64,000 bases of DNA from Clostridiales bacterium Firm_04 (GTDB lineage Bacteria; Bacillota; Clostridia; Oscillospirales; Ruminococcaceae): the NCBI GenBank assembly GCA_001603005.1, contig LVAJ01000030.1, forward strand, positions 62,001 through 126,000, given 5' to 3'. The position numbers and the translations under genes are program-made. Under the pieces are notes generated by a model. It made no database searches, was not told where the DNA came from, and saw only the letters and a program-made list of their open reading frames with translations. Of this stretch, positions 1-8,993 are shown piece by piece (position 1 is the stretch's first letter; every line of letters begins with the position of its first letter).

Positions 1-720
1 CTTGGTGTAGTACGGGTTCGGGGAGACCGTGCCCATGCCGCCCGTGTTCTTGCCCTGATCGCCGTCGAGCGCGCGCTTGTGATCCATCGAGGAGATCATC
101 GGCACAACGGTCTCGCCGTCCGTGAATGCCAGCACGGAGACTTCCGGACCGGTCAGGAACTCCTCGACGACCAGCTTGGAGCCGCTCTCGCCGAAGATCT
201 TGTCTTCCATAATGGAGCGCACGGCATCGCATGCTTCCTGCTCGGAAAATGCGATGATGACACCCTTGCCGAGTGCCAGACCGTCCGCCTTCACGACCGT
301 CGGATAGGTGTTCTGCTGACGGATATACGCCATTGCCTTTTCTGCATTGTCAAAAACCTCGTATTTTGCAGTCGGAATGCCGTATTTCTTCATCAGGTGC
401 TTGGAAAAGACCTTGCTGCCCTCAATGATCGCAGCAGCCTTGGAAGGGCCGAATACCTGAAAGCCGTTTTCGCGCATCAGATCTGCCATGCCCAGCACGA
501 GCGGATCATCCGGCGCAACGAAAACCCAGTCAACAGCGAGTTTTTTCGCAAGTGCGAGCATGCCGTCCAGATCGGTCGCCTTCACCGGATAGCATTCCGC
601 AAATTTTGCAATACCGCCGTTGCCCGGCGCACAGTAGAGTTCGGTGACCAGCGGAGATTCGCTGAGCTTCATCACGATGGCGTGCTCTCTGCCGCCGCCG
701 CCGACTACTAATACTTTCAT
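1..720 (-). CDS. purD: phosphoribosylamine-glycine ligase (GARS), C-terminus beyond window edge
   Basis: GAR synthetase joins glycine to phosphoribosylamine, the second step of de novo purine synthesis. The gene is absent from the ORF track because its stop lies beyond the left edge. Translating the minus strand from the ATG at 718-720 gives MKVLVVGGGGREHAIV, the diagnostic PurD N-terminus, followed by an ATP-grasp stretch with VVKADGLALGKGV and a region rich in GGMG near the edge. About 240 of roughly 420 residues are present. An AGGAAA-type ribosome site precedes the start. It is the last visible gene of the purine operon, about 120 bases after the phosphatase gene. Identification is secure; the missing C-terminus cannot be judged. 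Confidence 0.95.
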   Translation of the reverse strand, partial: MKVLVVGGGGREHAIVMKLSESPLVTELYCAPGNGGIAKFAECYPVKATDLDGMLALAKKLAVDWVFVAPDDPLVLGMADLMRENGFQVFGPSKAAAIIEGSKVFSKHLMKKYGIPTAKYEVFDNAEKAMAYIRQQNTYPTVVKADGLALGKGVIIAFSEQEACDAVRSIMEDKIFGESGSKLVVEEFLTGPEVSVLAFTDGETVVPMISSMDHKRALDGDQGKNTGGMGTVSPNPYYTK

Positions 721-842
721 ACTTCTTGTTTCCTTTCGATAGAGGTATCTCGAATCCTGCGCCGCCTGTATCGCGGGGCACAGCAAACAGGTGGGGGTAT
801 GCTGTGTGGGGCAAGGCGTGCGGAGATCCGCCGCCTGCTTGT

Positions 843-1403
843 TCAGGGTTCTTCCAGCATTTCCGGTGTCAGCTCGCAGATCTCGCAGAAATGGATCTTC
901 GGAAGATCCGGCTGATTCATCAGGGCGCGCATAATGCCCCCGTGACAGACGATCAGCAGCTTCCTGATCCCGCTGCGCTCCAGATAGGGCAGGATCGCCC
1001 TGCGGGCGCGCGCACGCATCTGCGCATGTGTCTCCCAGTCCGGAAACTGATCCTGCGGCGTATGCACACCGCAATTTTTCATAAATTCATGCCAGCTGTC
1101 AGAGATCTCCCGATGCGACAGCGTATCGTATCTGACAGACGGCAGCCATTCAAAGATGCCGACTGCGACCTCGACCGGTCTGTCGATCCGCCGCGAAACG
1201 ATCGCAGCAGTCTGCAAAGCTCTCGGATAGGGCGACGCGACGATCAGATCCGCATCCTGAATGCGGCTGTCCTTTGCCGCTTCCTCTGCCTGCTGAATCC
1301 CGTCAGCCGTGAGCTGTCCGAGCTCTGCACCCATGCCCGGCAGACCGAGCGCCGCGGTATCGCGGTAGGTCGGTTCGCCGTGGCGCATGAGATAGATTTT
1401 CAT
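843..1403 (-). CDS. histidine phosphatase family protein (phosphoglycerate mutase-like)
   Basis: This 186-residue protein begins MKIYLMRHGEP, the RHG motif carrying the phosphorylated catalytic histidine of the histidine phosphatase superfamily. A second catalytic histidine lies in VCHGGIMRA near residue 150. The ATG at 1401-1403 is chosen over the longer ORF because the RHG motif normally sits within the first ten residues. It lies between the AICAR transformylase and purD genes on the same strand, so it is probably co-transcribed with the purine genes. Family members include cobalamin, phosphoserine and nucleotide phosphatases; the substrate cannot be assigned. A role linked to purine or phosphoribosyl metabolism is inference from position only. 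Confidence 0.85.
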   Translation of the reverse strand: MKIYLMRHGEPTYRDTAALGLPGMGAELGQLTADGIQQAEEAAKDSRIQDADLIVASPYPRALQTAAIVSRRIDRPVEVAVGIFEWLPSVRYDTLSHREISDSWHEFMKNCGVHTPQDQFPDWETHAQMRARARRAILPYLERSGIRKLLIVCHGGIMRALMNQPDLPKIHFCEICELTPEMLEEP

Positions 1404-1475
1404 GCCATCATCCTTATTTGATCTGTTCAGTGCCCGCTTTTCCCGCATGGAAATGCCGGCAGGCGCTGCCCGCGC

Positions 1476-2660
1476 TTAGTGGTGGAACAGTCTCAGACCG
1501 CAGAACGCCATTGCAATGCCGTACTTGTTGCACTGCTCAATGACAATATCATCGCGGATCGAGCCGCCCGGTTCGACGATATACTTGACGCCGCTCTTAT
1601 ATGCTCTGTCGATGTTATCGGGGAACGGGAAGAACGCATCGGAGCCGAGGCAGACATCGGTGTTCTTTGCGATCCATGCCTGACGCTCCTCTTTGGTGAA
1701 GACCGGCGGCTTCTCGGTGAACACGCGCTCCCACTCGCCGTCTGCGAGGATATCCATATAATCCTCACCGATATAGAGGTCGATCGCGTTATCGCGGTCG
1801 GGGCGCTTGATGTCGTCGCGGAACGGCAGATTCAGCACCTGCGGTGCCTGACGCAGCCACCAGTTATCCGCCTTGGTGCCTGCAAGTCTGGTGCAGTGGA
1901 TTCTGGACTGCTGACCTGCGCCGATGCCGATTGCCTGACCGTCCTTGACATAGCAGACAGAGTTCGACTGCGTATACTTCAGCGTAATCAGCGAAATGAT
2001 GAGGTCAAACTTCTTGTCATCCGGAATATCCTTGTTCTCGGTGACGATGTTGGAGAGCATGGTCTGCTCATTGATCGCGAGATCGTTTCTGCCCTGCTCG
2101 AAGGTCACGCCGAACACTTCCTTGTGCTCGACCTTCGGCGGCTCATAGTCCGGATCAATCTGCACGATATTATAGTTGCCCTTGCGCTTTGTCTTGAGGA
2201 TCGCGAGTGCTTCCTCGGTGTAGCCCGGCGCGATGATGCCGTCGGAGACCTCGCGTGCGATCAGCGTTGCGGTGATCGCGTCGCACTCGTCGGAAAGGGA
2301 GATCCAGTCGCCGAAGCTGGACATTCTGTCAGCGCCTCTTGCTCTTGCATAAGCGCATGCAAGCGGGGACAGCTCGCCGAGATCATCGACAAAATAGATC
2401 TTTTTCAGGGTATCGGAAAGCGGTCTGCCGATTGCGGCGCCCGCCGGAGAAACATGCTTGAACGAAGTTGCAGCCGGCATACCGGTCGCAGCCTTCAGCT
2501 CGCGGACGAGCTGCCAGCCGTTGAATGCATCCAGCAGATTGATATAGCCCGGATTGCCCGAAAGCACCGTGATCGGCAGTGCGCTGCCGTCATTCATATA
2601 GACTCTTGCAGGCTTCTGGTTCGGGTTGCATCCATACTTCAAAAGACGTTCGGTTTCCAT
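1476..2660 (-). CDS. purH: stand-alone AICAR transformylase (phosphoribosylaminoimidazolecarboxamide formyltransferase)
   Basis: The protein formylates AICAR to FAICAR with 10-formyl-THF, the ninth step of purine synthesis. It has 394 residues and contains SFKHVSPAGAA near residues 66-76, whose adjacent Lys68-His69 match the catalytic Lys-His pair of AICAR transformylase, plus SNSVCYVKDGQAIGIGAGQQSR in the substrate-binding C-terminal half. The usual PurH is about 510-530 residues and carries an N-terminal MGS-like IMP cyclohydrolase domain; that domain is entirely missing. The next gene upstream (2778-3494) encodes a separate cyclohydrolase, so the two activities are split over adjacent genes. 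The symbol is used loosely for the transformylase half of PurH. Confidence 0.93.
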   Translation of the reverse strand: METERLLKYGCNPNQKPARVYMNDGSALPITVLSGNPGYINLLDAFNGWQLVRELKAATGMPAATSFKHVSPAGAAIGRPLSDTLKKIYFVDDLGELSPLACAYARARGADRMSSFGDWISLSDECDAITATLIAREVSDGIIAPGYTEEALAILKTKRKGNYNIVQIDPDYEPPKVEHKEVFGVTFEQGRNDLAINEQTMLSNIVTENKDIPDDKKFDLIISLITLKYTQSNSVCYVKDGQAIGIGAGQQSRIHCTRLAGTKADNWWLRQAPQVLNLPFRDDIKRPDRDNAIDLYIGEDYMDILADGEWERVFTEKPPVFTKEERQAWIAKNTDVCLGSDAFFPFPDNIDRAYKSGVKYIVEPGGSIRDDIVIEQCNKYGIAMAFCGLRLFHH

Positions 2661-2777
2661 GATAAACTTCCTTTCCGGCGGCAGATCTGCCGCACAATCG
2701 CAAGATCAAAGGTCTGTTTCCGGCACATCGCCGGAGCGGTGCACCGGTATGCGCATACCGTTAAACGGCAGATATTT

Positions 2778-3494
2778 TTATTTTGTATACCGGTTGACAA
2801 TGCGGGTTTCCGTGCTGTTGTCCTGCGGATCAATATACCGCACGAACAGGGAGATCTTGTTGTCGGCATTCAGGCTGTTCCAGAGCATTTCGGTGAATGC
2901 GTCGATATCATCGGGGATCTCGACGAGCTTCGGCTCACCCTTGAAGCTCGGCAGCGGATTGCCGTCGCCGACATAGGTGTGGATGAAATGTCCCTGACCT
3001 GCGAGCGGATTCTCATAGGAGAACGTGAAGCGCTGGCAGGATTCCGGATTGCCCTCTGCACTTTTCAGAATGGAAAGCGCATAGTTGAAGCCGCCCTTTT
3101 CGCAGCGGATGATGCCGGAAATGCGGGGCGTAAAGTTCGGATCATCCGGCTCGAACTTGCGGGAACGCAGGCTCTGCTCAAAGGTGAACTGATGATCCAT
3201 GCCGTCATAGATCGTATCGGTCTGGTCGCCGTTCGTAACGATCGTCTTGTTGCCGAGCACGCGCACCGGCGAATAGATGATGAGGGACGGATCGGTGCAC
3301 TTGGACTCGTCAAATGCCTGTGTCTTGAGTCCCTCGCCGTCCGCGACAAAAATGCGGTTGCGGGAGTTTTCGCTTCTGCCCATGATGAAATATGCCGCAA
3401 CAGCGTGCTTGCCGTCAGCCGATCTGCCGAGGACGATGCCTCTGCCGGGATAGCTGTTGCCCTTCAGTTCCTGTTCCAGTGAGATCATAGCCAT
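2778..3494 (-). CDS. purO: IMP cyclohydrolase, PurO-type
   Basis: This 238-residue protein resembles the IMP cyclohydrolase family first known from archaeal PurO, which closes FAICAR to IMP in the last step of inosinate synthesis. Visible family features are the N-terminal NSYPGRGIVLGRS and AAYFIMGRSENSRNR, and the central YPL-less but conserved TDTIYDGM and FEPDDPNFTPRISG stretches. Its position directly upstream of a transformylase that lacks a cyclohydrolase domain supports the assignment. The ATG at 3494 has an AGGAGG eight bases upstream. The gene lies 25 bases after purN and about 117 before the transformylase gene. Function is inferred from family resemblance and pathway logic. Confidence 0.85.
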   Translation of the reverse strand: MAMISLEQELKGNSYPGRGIVLGRSADGKHAVAAYFIMGRSENSRNRIFVADGEGLKTQAFDESKCTDPSLIIYSPVRVLGNKTIVTNGDQTDTIYDGMDHQFTFEQSLRSRKFEPDDPNFTPRISGIIRCEKGGFNYALSILKSAEGNPESCQRFTFSYENPLAGQGHFIHTYVGDGNPLPSFKGEPKLVEIPDDIDAFTEMLWNSLNADNKISLFVRYIDPQDNSTETRIVNRYTK

Positions 3495-3519
3495 GATGAT
3501 TTCCTCCTGTTCGATCGAA

Positions 3520-4152
3520 TTATTCTTTCACAAAAACGATGCCGTCCCGCACGGAGAGTCTGTCCTCACAGAACAGCCGCACGGCTTCCGGCAGGATATG
3601 CCATTCTGCCTGCTCCATGACGCGCTTTTGCAGTGTTTCGGGCGTATCGCCCTGCTTGACGGCAACCGCCTTCTGCAGGATGATCGGGCCGCCGTCGCAG
3701 ACCTCTGTGACAAAATGCACGGTCGCGCCGGTGACCTTGACGCCCTTTGCAAGCGCCGCCTCATGGACATGCAGCCCGTAATAGCCCTTGCCGCAGAAGC
3801 TCGGGATCAGCGCGGGGTGCACATTGATCATCTGATTCGGATAGGCTTTGCAGATCGTCTCGTCGAGAATGGTCATGAAGCCCGCCTGCACGATCAGGTC
3901 TGCCTGTTCCGCGCGGAATGCGTCGAGCATCGCCGCGCTGTAACCTGCTGTATCGGGATAATCCTTTCTCGCAATGACACGCGTCGCAATGCCTGCTTTT
4001 TCCGCGCGCTCCAGCGCATAGACACCCGCCTTTGAGCTGATGACACAGGTAATTTTTCCGCCGCCCAGCTCTCCGCGTGCCTGCGCATCCATGAGCGCCT
4101 GTAAATTGGTGCCGCCGCCGGACACCAGAACGATAATATTTTTCTGTGCCAT
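3520..4152 (-). CDS. purN: phosphoribosylglycinamide formyltransferase
   Basis: GAR transformylase transfers a formyl group from 10-formyl-THF to GAR. The 210 residues contain VLVSGGGTNLQAL at the N-terminal nucleotide-binding loop, INVHPALIPSF with the catalytic Asn and His, and TEVCDGGPII with the catalytic Asp. Length matches the family (about 190-215). The usual HPSLLP is HPALIP here, a conservative change. The start has a GAGGTG site just upstream. It lies 17 bases after purM and is part of the purine operon. Confidence 0.96.
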   Translation of the reverse strand: MAQKNIIVLVSGGGTNLQALMDAQARGELGGGKITCVISSKAGVYALERAEKAGIATRVIARKDYPDTAGYSAAMLDAFRAEQADLIVQAGFMTILDETICKAYPNQMINVHPALIPSFCGKGYYGLHVHEAALAKGVKVTGATVHFVTEVCDGGPIILQKAVAVKQGDTPETLQKRVMEQAEWHILPEAVRLFCEDRLSVRDGIVFVKE

Positions 4153-4169
4153 GCGGCACCTCCTGCTTC

Positions 4170-5216
4170 TTATTCGATGATGACGCCCTGATCGCTTTCG
4201 ACCAGCTCGCCGAGCACATACGCCTGCTCGCCGGAAGCCTTCAGCGAAGCGATCGCCGCATCGGCATCCTCCGGCGCAACGGAAACGATCATGCCGACGC
4301 CCATATTGAAGGTATTGAACATGTCGCGCTCCGGAATGTTGCCGGTTCTCGCGATCAGATCAAAGATCGGCAGGATCTGCACATTGCTGTGCGGGATCCG
4401 TGCAGAGATGCCGTCCGGCAGGCTGCGCGGGATATTCTCATAGAATCCGCCGCCGGTGATATGGGAGATCGCCTTGACATTGACCTTTTCCAGCAGCGAA
4501 AGGATCGGCTTGACATAGATTCTGGTCGGTGTCAGCAGGCATTCGCCGAGCGTCGTGCCGAGGTCTGCAAAGTGCCGTGCAAGGTTCTGCTCATTGACAT
4601 TGAACACCTTGCGCACGAGCGAAAAGCCGTTGGAATGGACACCGCTCGAAGCAATTGCGATCAGCACGTCGCCTGCTTTCTGGGTATCGGGATTCAGCAA
4701 CTTTTTGCGGTCCGCGATACCGACGGTAAAGCCCGCGAGGTCATAGTCATCATCCGGCATCATGCCCGGATGCTCGGCAGTCTCGCCGCCGATCAGTGCG
4801 CAGCCTGCCTGTACGCAGCCCTCTGCGACACCTTCCACAATGGTCGCGATCTTTTCCGGATAGTTCTTGCCGCATGCGATATAATCGAGGAAAAAGAGCG
4901 GTTTTGCGCCGCAGCAGATCACATCGTTGACGCACATTGCCACGCAGTCAATGCCGATCGTGTTGTGCTTGTTCATCAGCATTGCGATCTTCAGCTTGGT
5001 GCCGACGCCGTCTGTGCCGGAAACGAGCACCGGCTCCTCAATTCCCTTGAGATTCGGAAGAAACAGACCGCCGAATCCGCCGATGCTGTCAATGGAGCCT
5101 TCTGTCACGGTACGCGCGACATGCTTTTTCATCAGCTCAACAGCCTTATAGCCGGCTGTGACGTCCACGCCTGCCTTTGCATAGCTCTCGGAAAAACTGT
5201 TCTTTTCGTTTGCCAT
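4170..5216 (-). CDS. purM: phosphoribosylformylglycinamidine cyclo-ligase (AIR synthetase)
   Basis: AIR synthetase closes FGAM to AIR with ATP. The 348-residue protein has the glycine-rich [13 protein letters not shown] near residues 66-78, [13 protein letters not shown], and [13 protein letters not shown] in the C-terminal domain, all typical of PurM. Length matches the family. An AGGAG-like site precedes the ATG. It lies between purF and purN in the usual purF-M-N order. purL, purQ and purS, which make its substrate, are not in this window. Confidence 0.97.
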   Translation of the reverse strand: MANEKNSFSESYAKAGVDVTAGYKAVELMKKHVARTVTEGSIDSIGGFGGLFLPNLKGIEEPVLVSGTDGVGTKLKIAMLMNKHNTIGIDCVAMCVNDVICCGAKPLFFLDYIACGKNYPEKIATIVEGVAEGCVQAGCALIGGETAEHPGMMPDDDYDLAGFTVGIADRKKLLNPDTQKAGDVLIAIASSGVHSNGFSLVRKVFNVNEQNLARHFADLGTTLGECLLTPTRIYVKPILSLLEKVNVKAISHITGGGFYENIPRSLPDGISARIPHSNVQILPIFDLIARTGNIPERDMFNTFNMGVGMIVSVAPEDADAAIASLKASGEQAYVLGELVESDQGVIIE

Positions 5217-5285
5217 TCAAAAATCTCCTTATCGTTTCTGGCGGTCAGAGCATCCGACCGTGCATTCCTCTGAAGCCCGATCCGG

Positions 5286-6686
5286 TCAGTCTTCACCGGT
5301 GAAGCAGTATGTACACAGCGAGTCGGGATCAATGCCGACTGCCGTTTTGACATCCGCGAGCAGGTGATATTTCAGAGAAGTAAAGTTCAGGCGGTTTGCG
5401 ATCTCATCGACCATTGCCTGATAGCGCTCGGTATTGTCCGTGCAATACTCCTTGAGGTAGCGGTCGTCGCCGTCGAAGCTGCGGACGACCTGCCGTGCGA
5501 TCAGATCCATATCGGATTTGCCCGGCGAGAAATTCAGATACTTACATCCGAACATCGAAGGCGGGCTTGCCGAACGGATATGCACCTCTTTGGCGCCGTT
5601 GTTGTACAAAAACTCGACGGTATTGCGCATCTGCGTGCCGCGCACAACAGAGTCGTCGAGGAACAGCAGCTTTTTGCCGCGGATGAGCTGCTCCACGGGG
5701 ATCAGCTTCATATGCGCGGTCAGGTCACGCACGGACTGCTTTGCCGGCGTAAAGCTGCGCACCCATGTCGGGGTATACTTGATGAACGGTCTTGCAAAGC
5801 GGATGCCGCTCTCATTGGCATAGCCGATCGCATGTCCGTTTCCGGATTCCGGAATACCCGCAACATAGTCCACATCAATGCCCTTGTCGCGCTTTGCGAG
5901 CAATGCGCCGCAGTTGTTGCGCATGATCTCGACGTTGACGCCCTCATAGCAGGATGTGGTATAACCGTAATAGATCCACAGGAACACGCAGATCTTCATG
6001 CGGTTGTTCGGCTCCATGACGCGCTCGCAGGAATCCGGCGTCATAAAGACAACTTCGCCGGGTGCCAGATCGCGGACATAGGAATAGCCGAGATTCATAT
6101 AGGAAAACGATTCAAATGCCGCGCAGTAGGCGCCTTCCTTATGACCGAGGATCATCGGTGTTCTGCCCATGTAATCGCGGGCAGCGTAGATGCCTTTCTT
6201 CGTCATGAGCAGCAGCGTCATTGAGCCGCTGATCTTCTGCTGCGCATAGCGGATGCCGTCCGGAATGGTATCGCACTGGTCGATCAGTGCCGCGACGAGC
6301 TCCGTCTGATTGATGACGCCGCCGCTCTGTTCGCCGAAGTGTCCGCCGTGCGAGATGATATCCTGCACCAGCTCCTCGGCATTGTTGATTCTGCCGACCG
6401 TTGTCAGCGCATAGCTGCCGAGATGCGACCGCACCAGCTCCGGCTGCGGATCGGTGTCGCTGATACATCCGATGCCCATGTTTCCGTGCATATCGTCCAG
6501 ATCGCCGCCGAACTTTGTACGGAACGGTGCATTTTCAATATTGTGGATCGCACGCTGAAAGCCCTTGTCCGGTGCATAGACCGTCATGCCGCCGCGGCGT
6601 GCGCCGAGATGTGTGTGGTAGTCTGTTCCGAAGAACAGGTCCGCCGTAATGTCCGTTCTGGACACCGCGCCGAAAATACCGCCCAT
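5286..6686 (-). CDS. purF: amidophosphoribosyltransferase-like protein with degenerate glutaminase domain
   Basis: PurF makes phosphoribosylamine from PRPP and glutamine, the first step of purine synthesis. The 466-residue protein keeps the phosphoribosyltransferase half, with the PRPP loop LLFLDDSVVRGTQMR near residues 340-354. The N-terminal class II glutaminase half is folded like PurF but lacks its active site: the protein starts MGGIFG where PurF starts (M)CGIFG, so the nucleophilic cysteine is glycine (GGC instead of TGC). The RYST and HNG motifs are replaced by GIGCISD (about 71-77) and VGRINNA (about 97-103). It sits between purC and purM. It may use free ammonia, or a canonical PurF may exist elsewhere; either is inference. 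Confidence 0.9.
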   Translation of the reverse strand: MGGIFGAVSRTDITADLFFGTDYHTHLGARRGGMTVYAPDKGFQRAIHNIENAPFRTKFGGDLDDMHGNMGIGCISDTDPQPELVRSHLGSYALTTVGRINNAEELVQDIISHGGHFGEQSGGVINQTELVAALIDQCDTIPDGIRYAQQKISGSMTLLLMTKKGIYAARDYMGRTPMILGHKEGAYCAAFESFSYMNLGYSYVRDLAPGEVVFMTPDSCERVMEPNNRMKICVFLWIYYGYTTSCYEGVNVEIMRNNCGALLAKRDKGIDVDYVAGIPESGNGHAIGYANESGIRFARPFIKYTPTWVRSFTPAKQSVRDLTAHMKLIPVEQLIRGKKLLFLDDSVVRGTQMRNTVEFLYNNGAKEVHIRSASPPSMFGCKYLNFSPGKSDMDLIARQVVRSFDGDDRYLKEYCTDNTERYQAMVDEIANRLNFTSLKYHLLADVKTAVGIDPDSLCTYCFTGED

Positions 6687-6858
6687 AAACTTCCTCCGAT
6701 TCAGGTGTCCGCATCATGCGGACGGATTTTGAACACAGGCAGTGCGCGATACAGCGGATTCTGTTGCAGGCTGCACGCACATCATGCCGAAGCCGCATCG
6801 CGGGGGCACGCAGGATCAGCGTCCCCCGCAGCGGTCAGATCTCATTCTGTCTGAATGT

Positions 6859-7578
6859 TCAGGCGTTCTCCTTGAGGCGCTTCATGATCTCCTGATAAGC
6901 CTCCTCAACGCCGCCCATGTCTCTGCGGAAGCGGTCCTTATCGAGCTTCTCGTGCGTGGTGGAATCCCAGAAGCGGCAGGTATCCGGCGAAATTTCATCT
7001 GCGAGCAGGATCTGACCGTGGAATCTGCCGAACTCGATCTTGAAGTCGATCAGGTCGATGTTCAGCTTCTTGAAAAAGCCGATCATGAACTCATTGACCT
7101 TGAATGCATACTTTGCAATGGTGTCCAGCTCCTCTTTCGTTGCCAGACCAAGTGCCAGTGCATAGTAATCGTTGATGAACGGATCGTGCAGATCGTCATT
7201 CTTATAGCTGAATTCGAGGATCGGGGTGAGCAGCTTTCTGCCTTCCTCAACGCCCATTCTCTTGGAGAAGCTGCCGGCAGCAACATTGCGGACGATGACC
7301 TCCAGCGGAACGATCTCGACCTTCTTGACCAGCGTTTCACGCTCGGAGAGCTCCTCGACGAGATGCGTCGGGACGCCTTCCTTTTCGAGCATGGAGAACA
7401 TGACATTGGTCATCTGGTTGTTGATGACGCCCTTGCCCTTGATCGTGCCCTTCTTTGCGCCGTCGCCTGCGGTCGCATCGTCCTTGTAATCGACGATCAC
7501 AAGATCGGGATCGCTGGTCGCAAAGACCTTCTTTGCCTTGCCCTCATAGAGCTGCTCGCCTTTTGTTACATTTGCCAT
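6859..7578 (-). CDS. purC: phosphoribosylaminoimidazolesuccinocarboxamide synthase (SAICAR synthetase)
   Basis: PurC condenses CAIR with aspartate using ATP. The 239-residue protein opens with [20 protein letters not shown], the family nucleotide-binding start, and contains [21 protein letters not shown] and [20 protein letters not shown], both characteristic. The ATG at 7578 is preceded by AGGAGG with about seven bases of spacing, so the ten extra residues of the track ORF are dropped. It is about 170 bases upstream of purF; that gap shows no gene. Confidence 0.97.
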   Translation of the reverse strand: MANVTKGEQLYEGKAKKVFATSDPDLVIVDYKDDATAGDGAKKGTIKGKGVINNQMTNVMFSMLEKEGVPTHLVEELSERETLVKKVEIVPLEVIVRNVAAGSFSKRMGVEEGRKLLTPILEFSYKNDDLHDPFINDYYALALGLATKEELDTIAKYAFKVNEFMIGFFKKLNIDLIDFKIEFGRFHGQILLADEISPDTCRFWDSTTHEKLDKDRFRRDMGGVEEAYQEIMKRLKENA

Positions 7579-7653
7579 TGAAATATTCCTCCTAAAAATT
7601 GATAGCATGTATAAACTTGCGGATCTCCCGCTTGACTGACTGTATTTGCCGCT

Positions 7654-8217
7654 TTATTCCGTCACATTGTAAAGCAGCGGCTTTCCGTCCTGTCCGATGA
7701 CCGGAGAGAAACCGGAAAGATCCTGATTTGTCAGATACTGCACGCCGGTTGTCCGGTCTGCGACCACAACGATCTCGCCGCTGCCGACCGCACACCGCTC
7801 CACGACGGTGAACCGCGCATCGCCATTTTGCGATTGCTGTGCCGGTTCTGTTTCCGGAGCCGGCTCCGCCTGCTGAACAGCCTGCAAAAATGTCTCAAAG
7901 CGCTCCGCAGAAACGCCCATCCGCGCCGCGATCTTATCAGCTCTCGGCATGTTCCGCTTTTTCGCGCAGATCAGGCAGAGATCGCCTTCCTCGCTGTAAA
8001 CCTGAACGCCTCTGACGCCGCAGTCCTTGCAGAGCTCCGCCGCGGAATGTGCCGTCCGGACTGCGTCCTCGATCGCTGTTTCATTCTGTATCGCAGCCTG
8101 CGTGTCGATCTGCGGATAGAACAGATAGGCGCACTGCGCACAAAGCCCGTATTCCCGTGCTTTCGTGAAGATCAGCGCCGATGCCTTTCCGCAGAAGCTG
8201 CAAGTTTCCGCCTGCAT
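7654..8217 (-). CDS. zinc-ribbon-like protein with C-terminal DUF6440-like domain
   Basis: The 187-residue protein starts with two pairs of cysteines (CSFCGKA near residue 6 and CAQCAYLF near 26), followed by ELCKDCG and LCLICAKKR, suggesting two zinc-binding knuckles. After a proline- and glutamine-rich linker near residues 115-133, the C-terminal 50 residues (VVVADRTTGVQYLTNQ and GQDGKPLLY) resemble DUF6440 and match the small protein encoded just upstream. It follows that gene by five bases and precedes purC by about 75, so it appears to be in the purine operon. Function unknown. Zinc binding is inferred from the cysteine spacing. Confidence 0.75.
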   Translation of the reverse strand: MQAETCSFCGKASALIFTKAREYGLCAQCAYLFYPQIDTQAAIQNETAIEDAVRTAHSAAELCKDCGVRGVQVYSEEGDLCLICAKKRNMPRADKIAARMGVSAERFETFLQAVQQAEPAPETEPAQQSQNGDARFTVVERCAVGSGEIVVVADRTTGVQYLTNQDLSGFSPVIGQDGKPLLYNVTE

Positions 8218-8222
8218 CGCGG

Positions 8223-8453
8223 TTAATCCTCAAGATAGGGACGACCGTTCTCATCCAGCAGCGGTGTCAGCGGGCAGTCGTTGCCCGGCTTGGTCACATA
8301 GCTGACGCCGGTTTTGCGGTCTGTGACCGTACAGATCATCATGCCGCCGAGCAACTGATGTCCTGTCAGCACAAATCTGCCTTCTTCTTCCTTCCGATCT
8401 GCGCCATCCTCTATCGGAACGAAAAACTGTTTGATTTCCTTTGAGATACCCAT
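8223..8453 (-). CDS. DUF6440-like small protein
   Basis: This 76-residue protein contains MMICTVTDRKTGVSYVTK and TPLLDENGRPYLED, the pattern of the DUF6440 family (a short beta-rich domain of unknown function). The ATG at 8453 is chosen because homology to the neighbour starts soon after it. It lies 13 bases after purE and five before a longer gene with the same C-terminal domain, so the pair probably arose by duplication. No catalytic residues are evident. A role in purine metabolism is possible only by position. Confidence 0.75.
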   Translation of the reverse strand: MGISKEIKQFFVPIEDGADRKEEEGRFVLTGHQLLGGMMICTVTDRKTGVSYVTKPGNDCPLTPLLDENGRPYLED

Positions 8454-8466
8454 TGGTCTTTTCTCC

Positions 8467-8964
8467 TTACAGCTCCGCGATCTTTTCCTGCAAAGCCGCA
8501 TCCTTTTTCTGCACGCCTGCGATCATCTCCGCCTTGCGTGCCTTGAGCTGTGCAGCAAGCCCCTCATCCGAGAGCGCAAGCATCTGTACAGCAAGGATCG
8601 CTGCATTCTTCGCGCCGTCCACGGCAACTGTTGCGACCGGAATGCCGGAAGGCATCATGACCGTCGCGAGCAGCGCATCGAGTCCGTCGAGCTGTGCGCC
8701 CTTGCACGGAATGCCGATGACCGGCAGCGTGGTGTGTCCGGCGATGACGCCCGCAAGATGTGCCGCCATGCCCGCCGCACAGATGATGACACCGAAGCCG
8801 TTCGCCTCTGCATTCGCTGCAAAATCCGCAGCAAGCGCCGGTGTTCTGTGTGCGCTCATGACATGTGCCTCAAACGGAACGCCGAAGCTTTTCAGCTCGG
8901 TCAGTGCGCCCTTGACGACCGGAAAATCGCTGTCGCTGCCCATGATCACTGCAACCTTTTTCAT
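8467..8964 (-). CDS. purE: N5-carboxyaminoimidazole ribonucleotide mutase
   Basis: Class I PurE moves the carboxyl group of N5-CAIR to give CAIR. The 165 residues contain MGSDSDFPV (residues 8-16), MSAHRTP around residue 40 and AAGMAAHLAGVIAGHTTLPVIGIP, all active-site signatures. Length is normal. No purK is seen nearby. Only 29 bases separate it from the upstream WG-like gene, so either the operon begins further upstream or a promoter lies inside that gene. Confidence 0.97.
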   Translation of the reverse strand: MKKVAVIMGSDSDFPVVKGALTELKSFGVPFEAHVMSAHRTPALAADFAANAEANGFGVIICAAGMAAHLAGVIAGHTTLPVIGIPCKGAQLDGLDALLATVMMPSGIPVATVAVDGAKNAAILAVQMLALSDEGLAAQLKARKAEMIAGVQKKDAALQEKIAEL

Positions 8965-8993
8965 TGTATCGGTTCAGCTCCTTTCTGTTTGCC

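Noticed and set aside
1479-3482. Long plus-strand ORF of 667 residues over the purine genes
   Set aside because: It is antisense to two well-recognised pur genes, has no family features and shows the Arg/Ala/Asp-rich shadow composition.
8965-8993. Purine riboswitch searched before purE and before the glycosyltransferase
   Set aside because: The gap before purE is 29 bases and no purine-aptamer core was seen further upstream.
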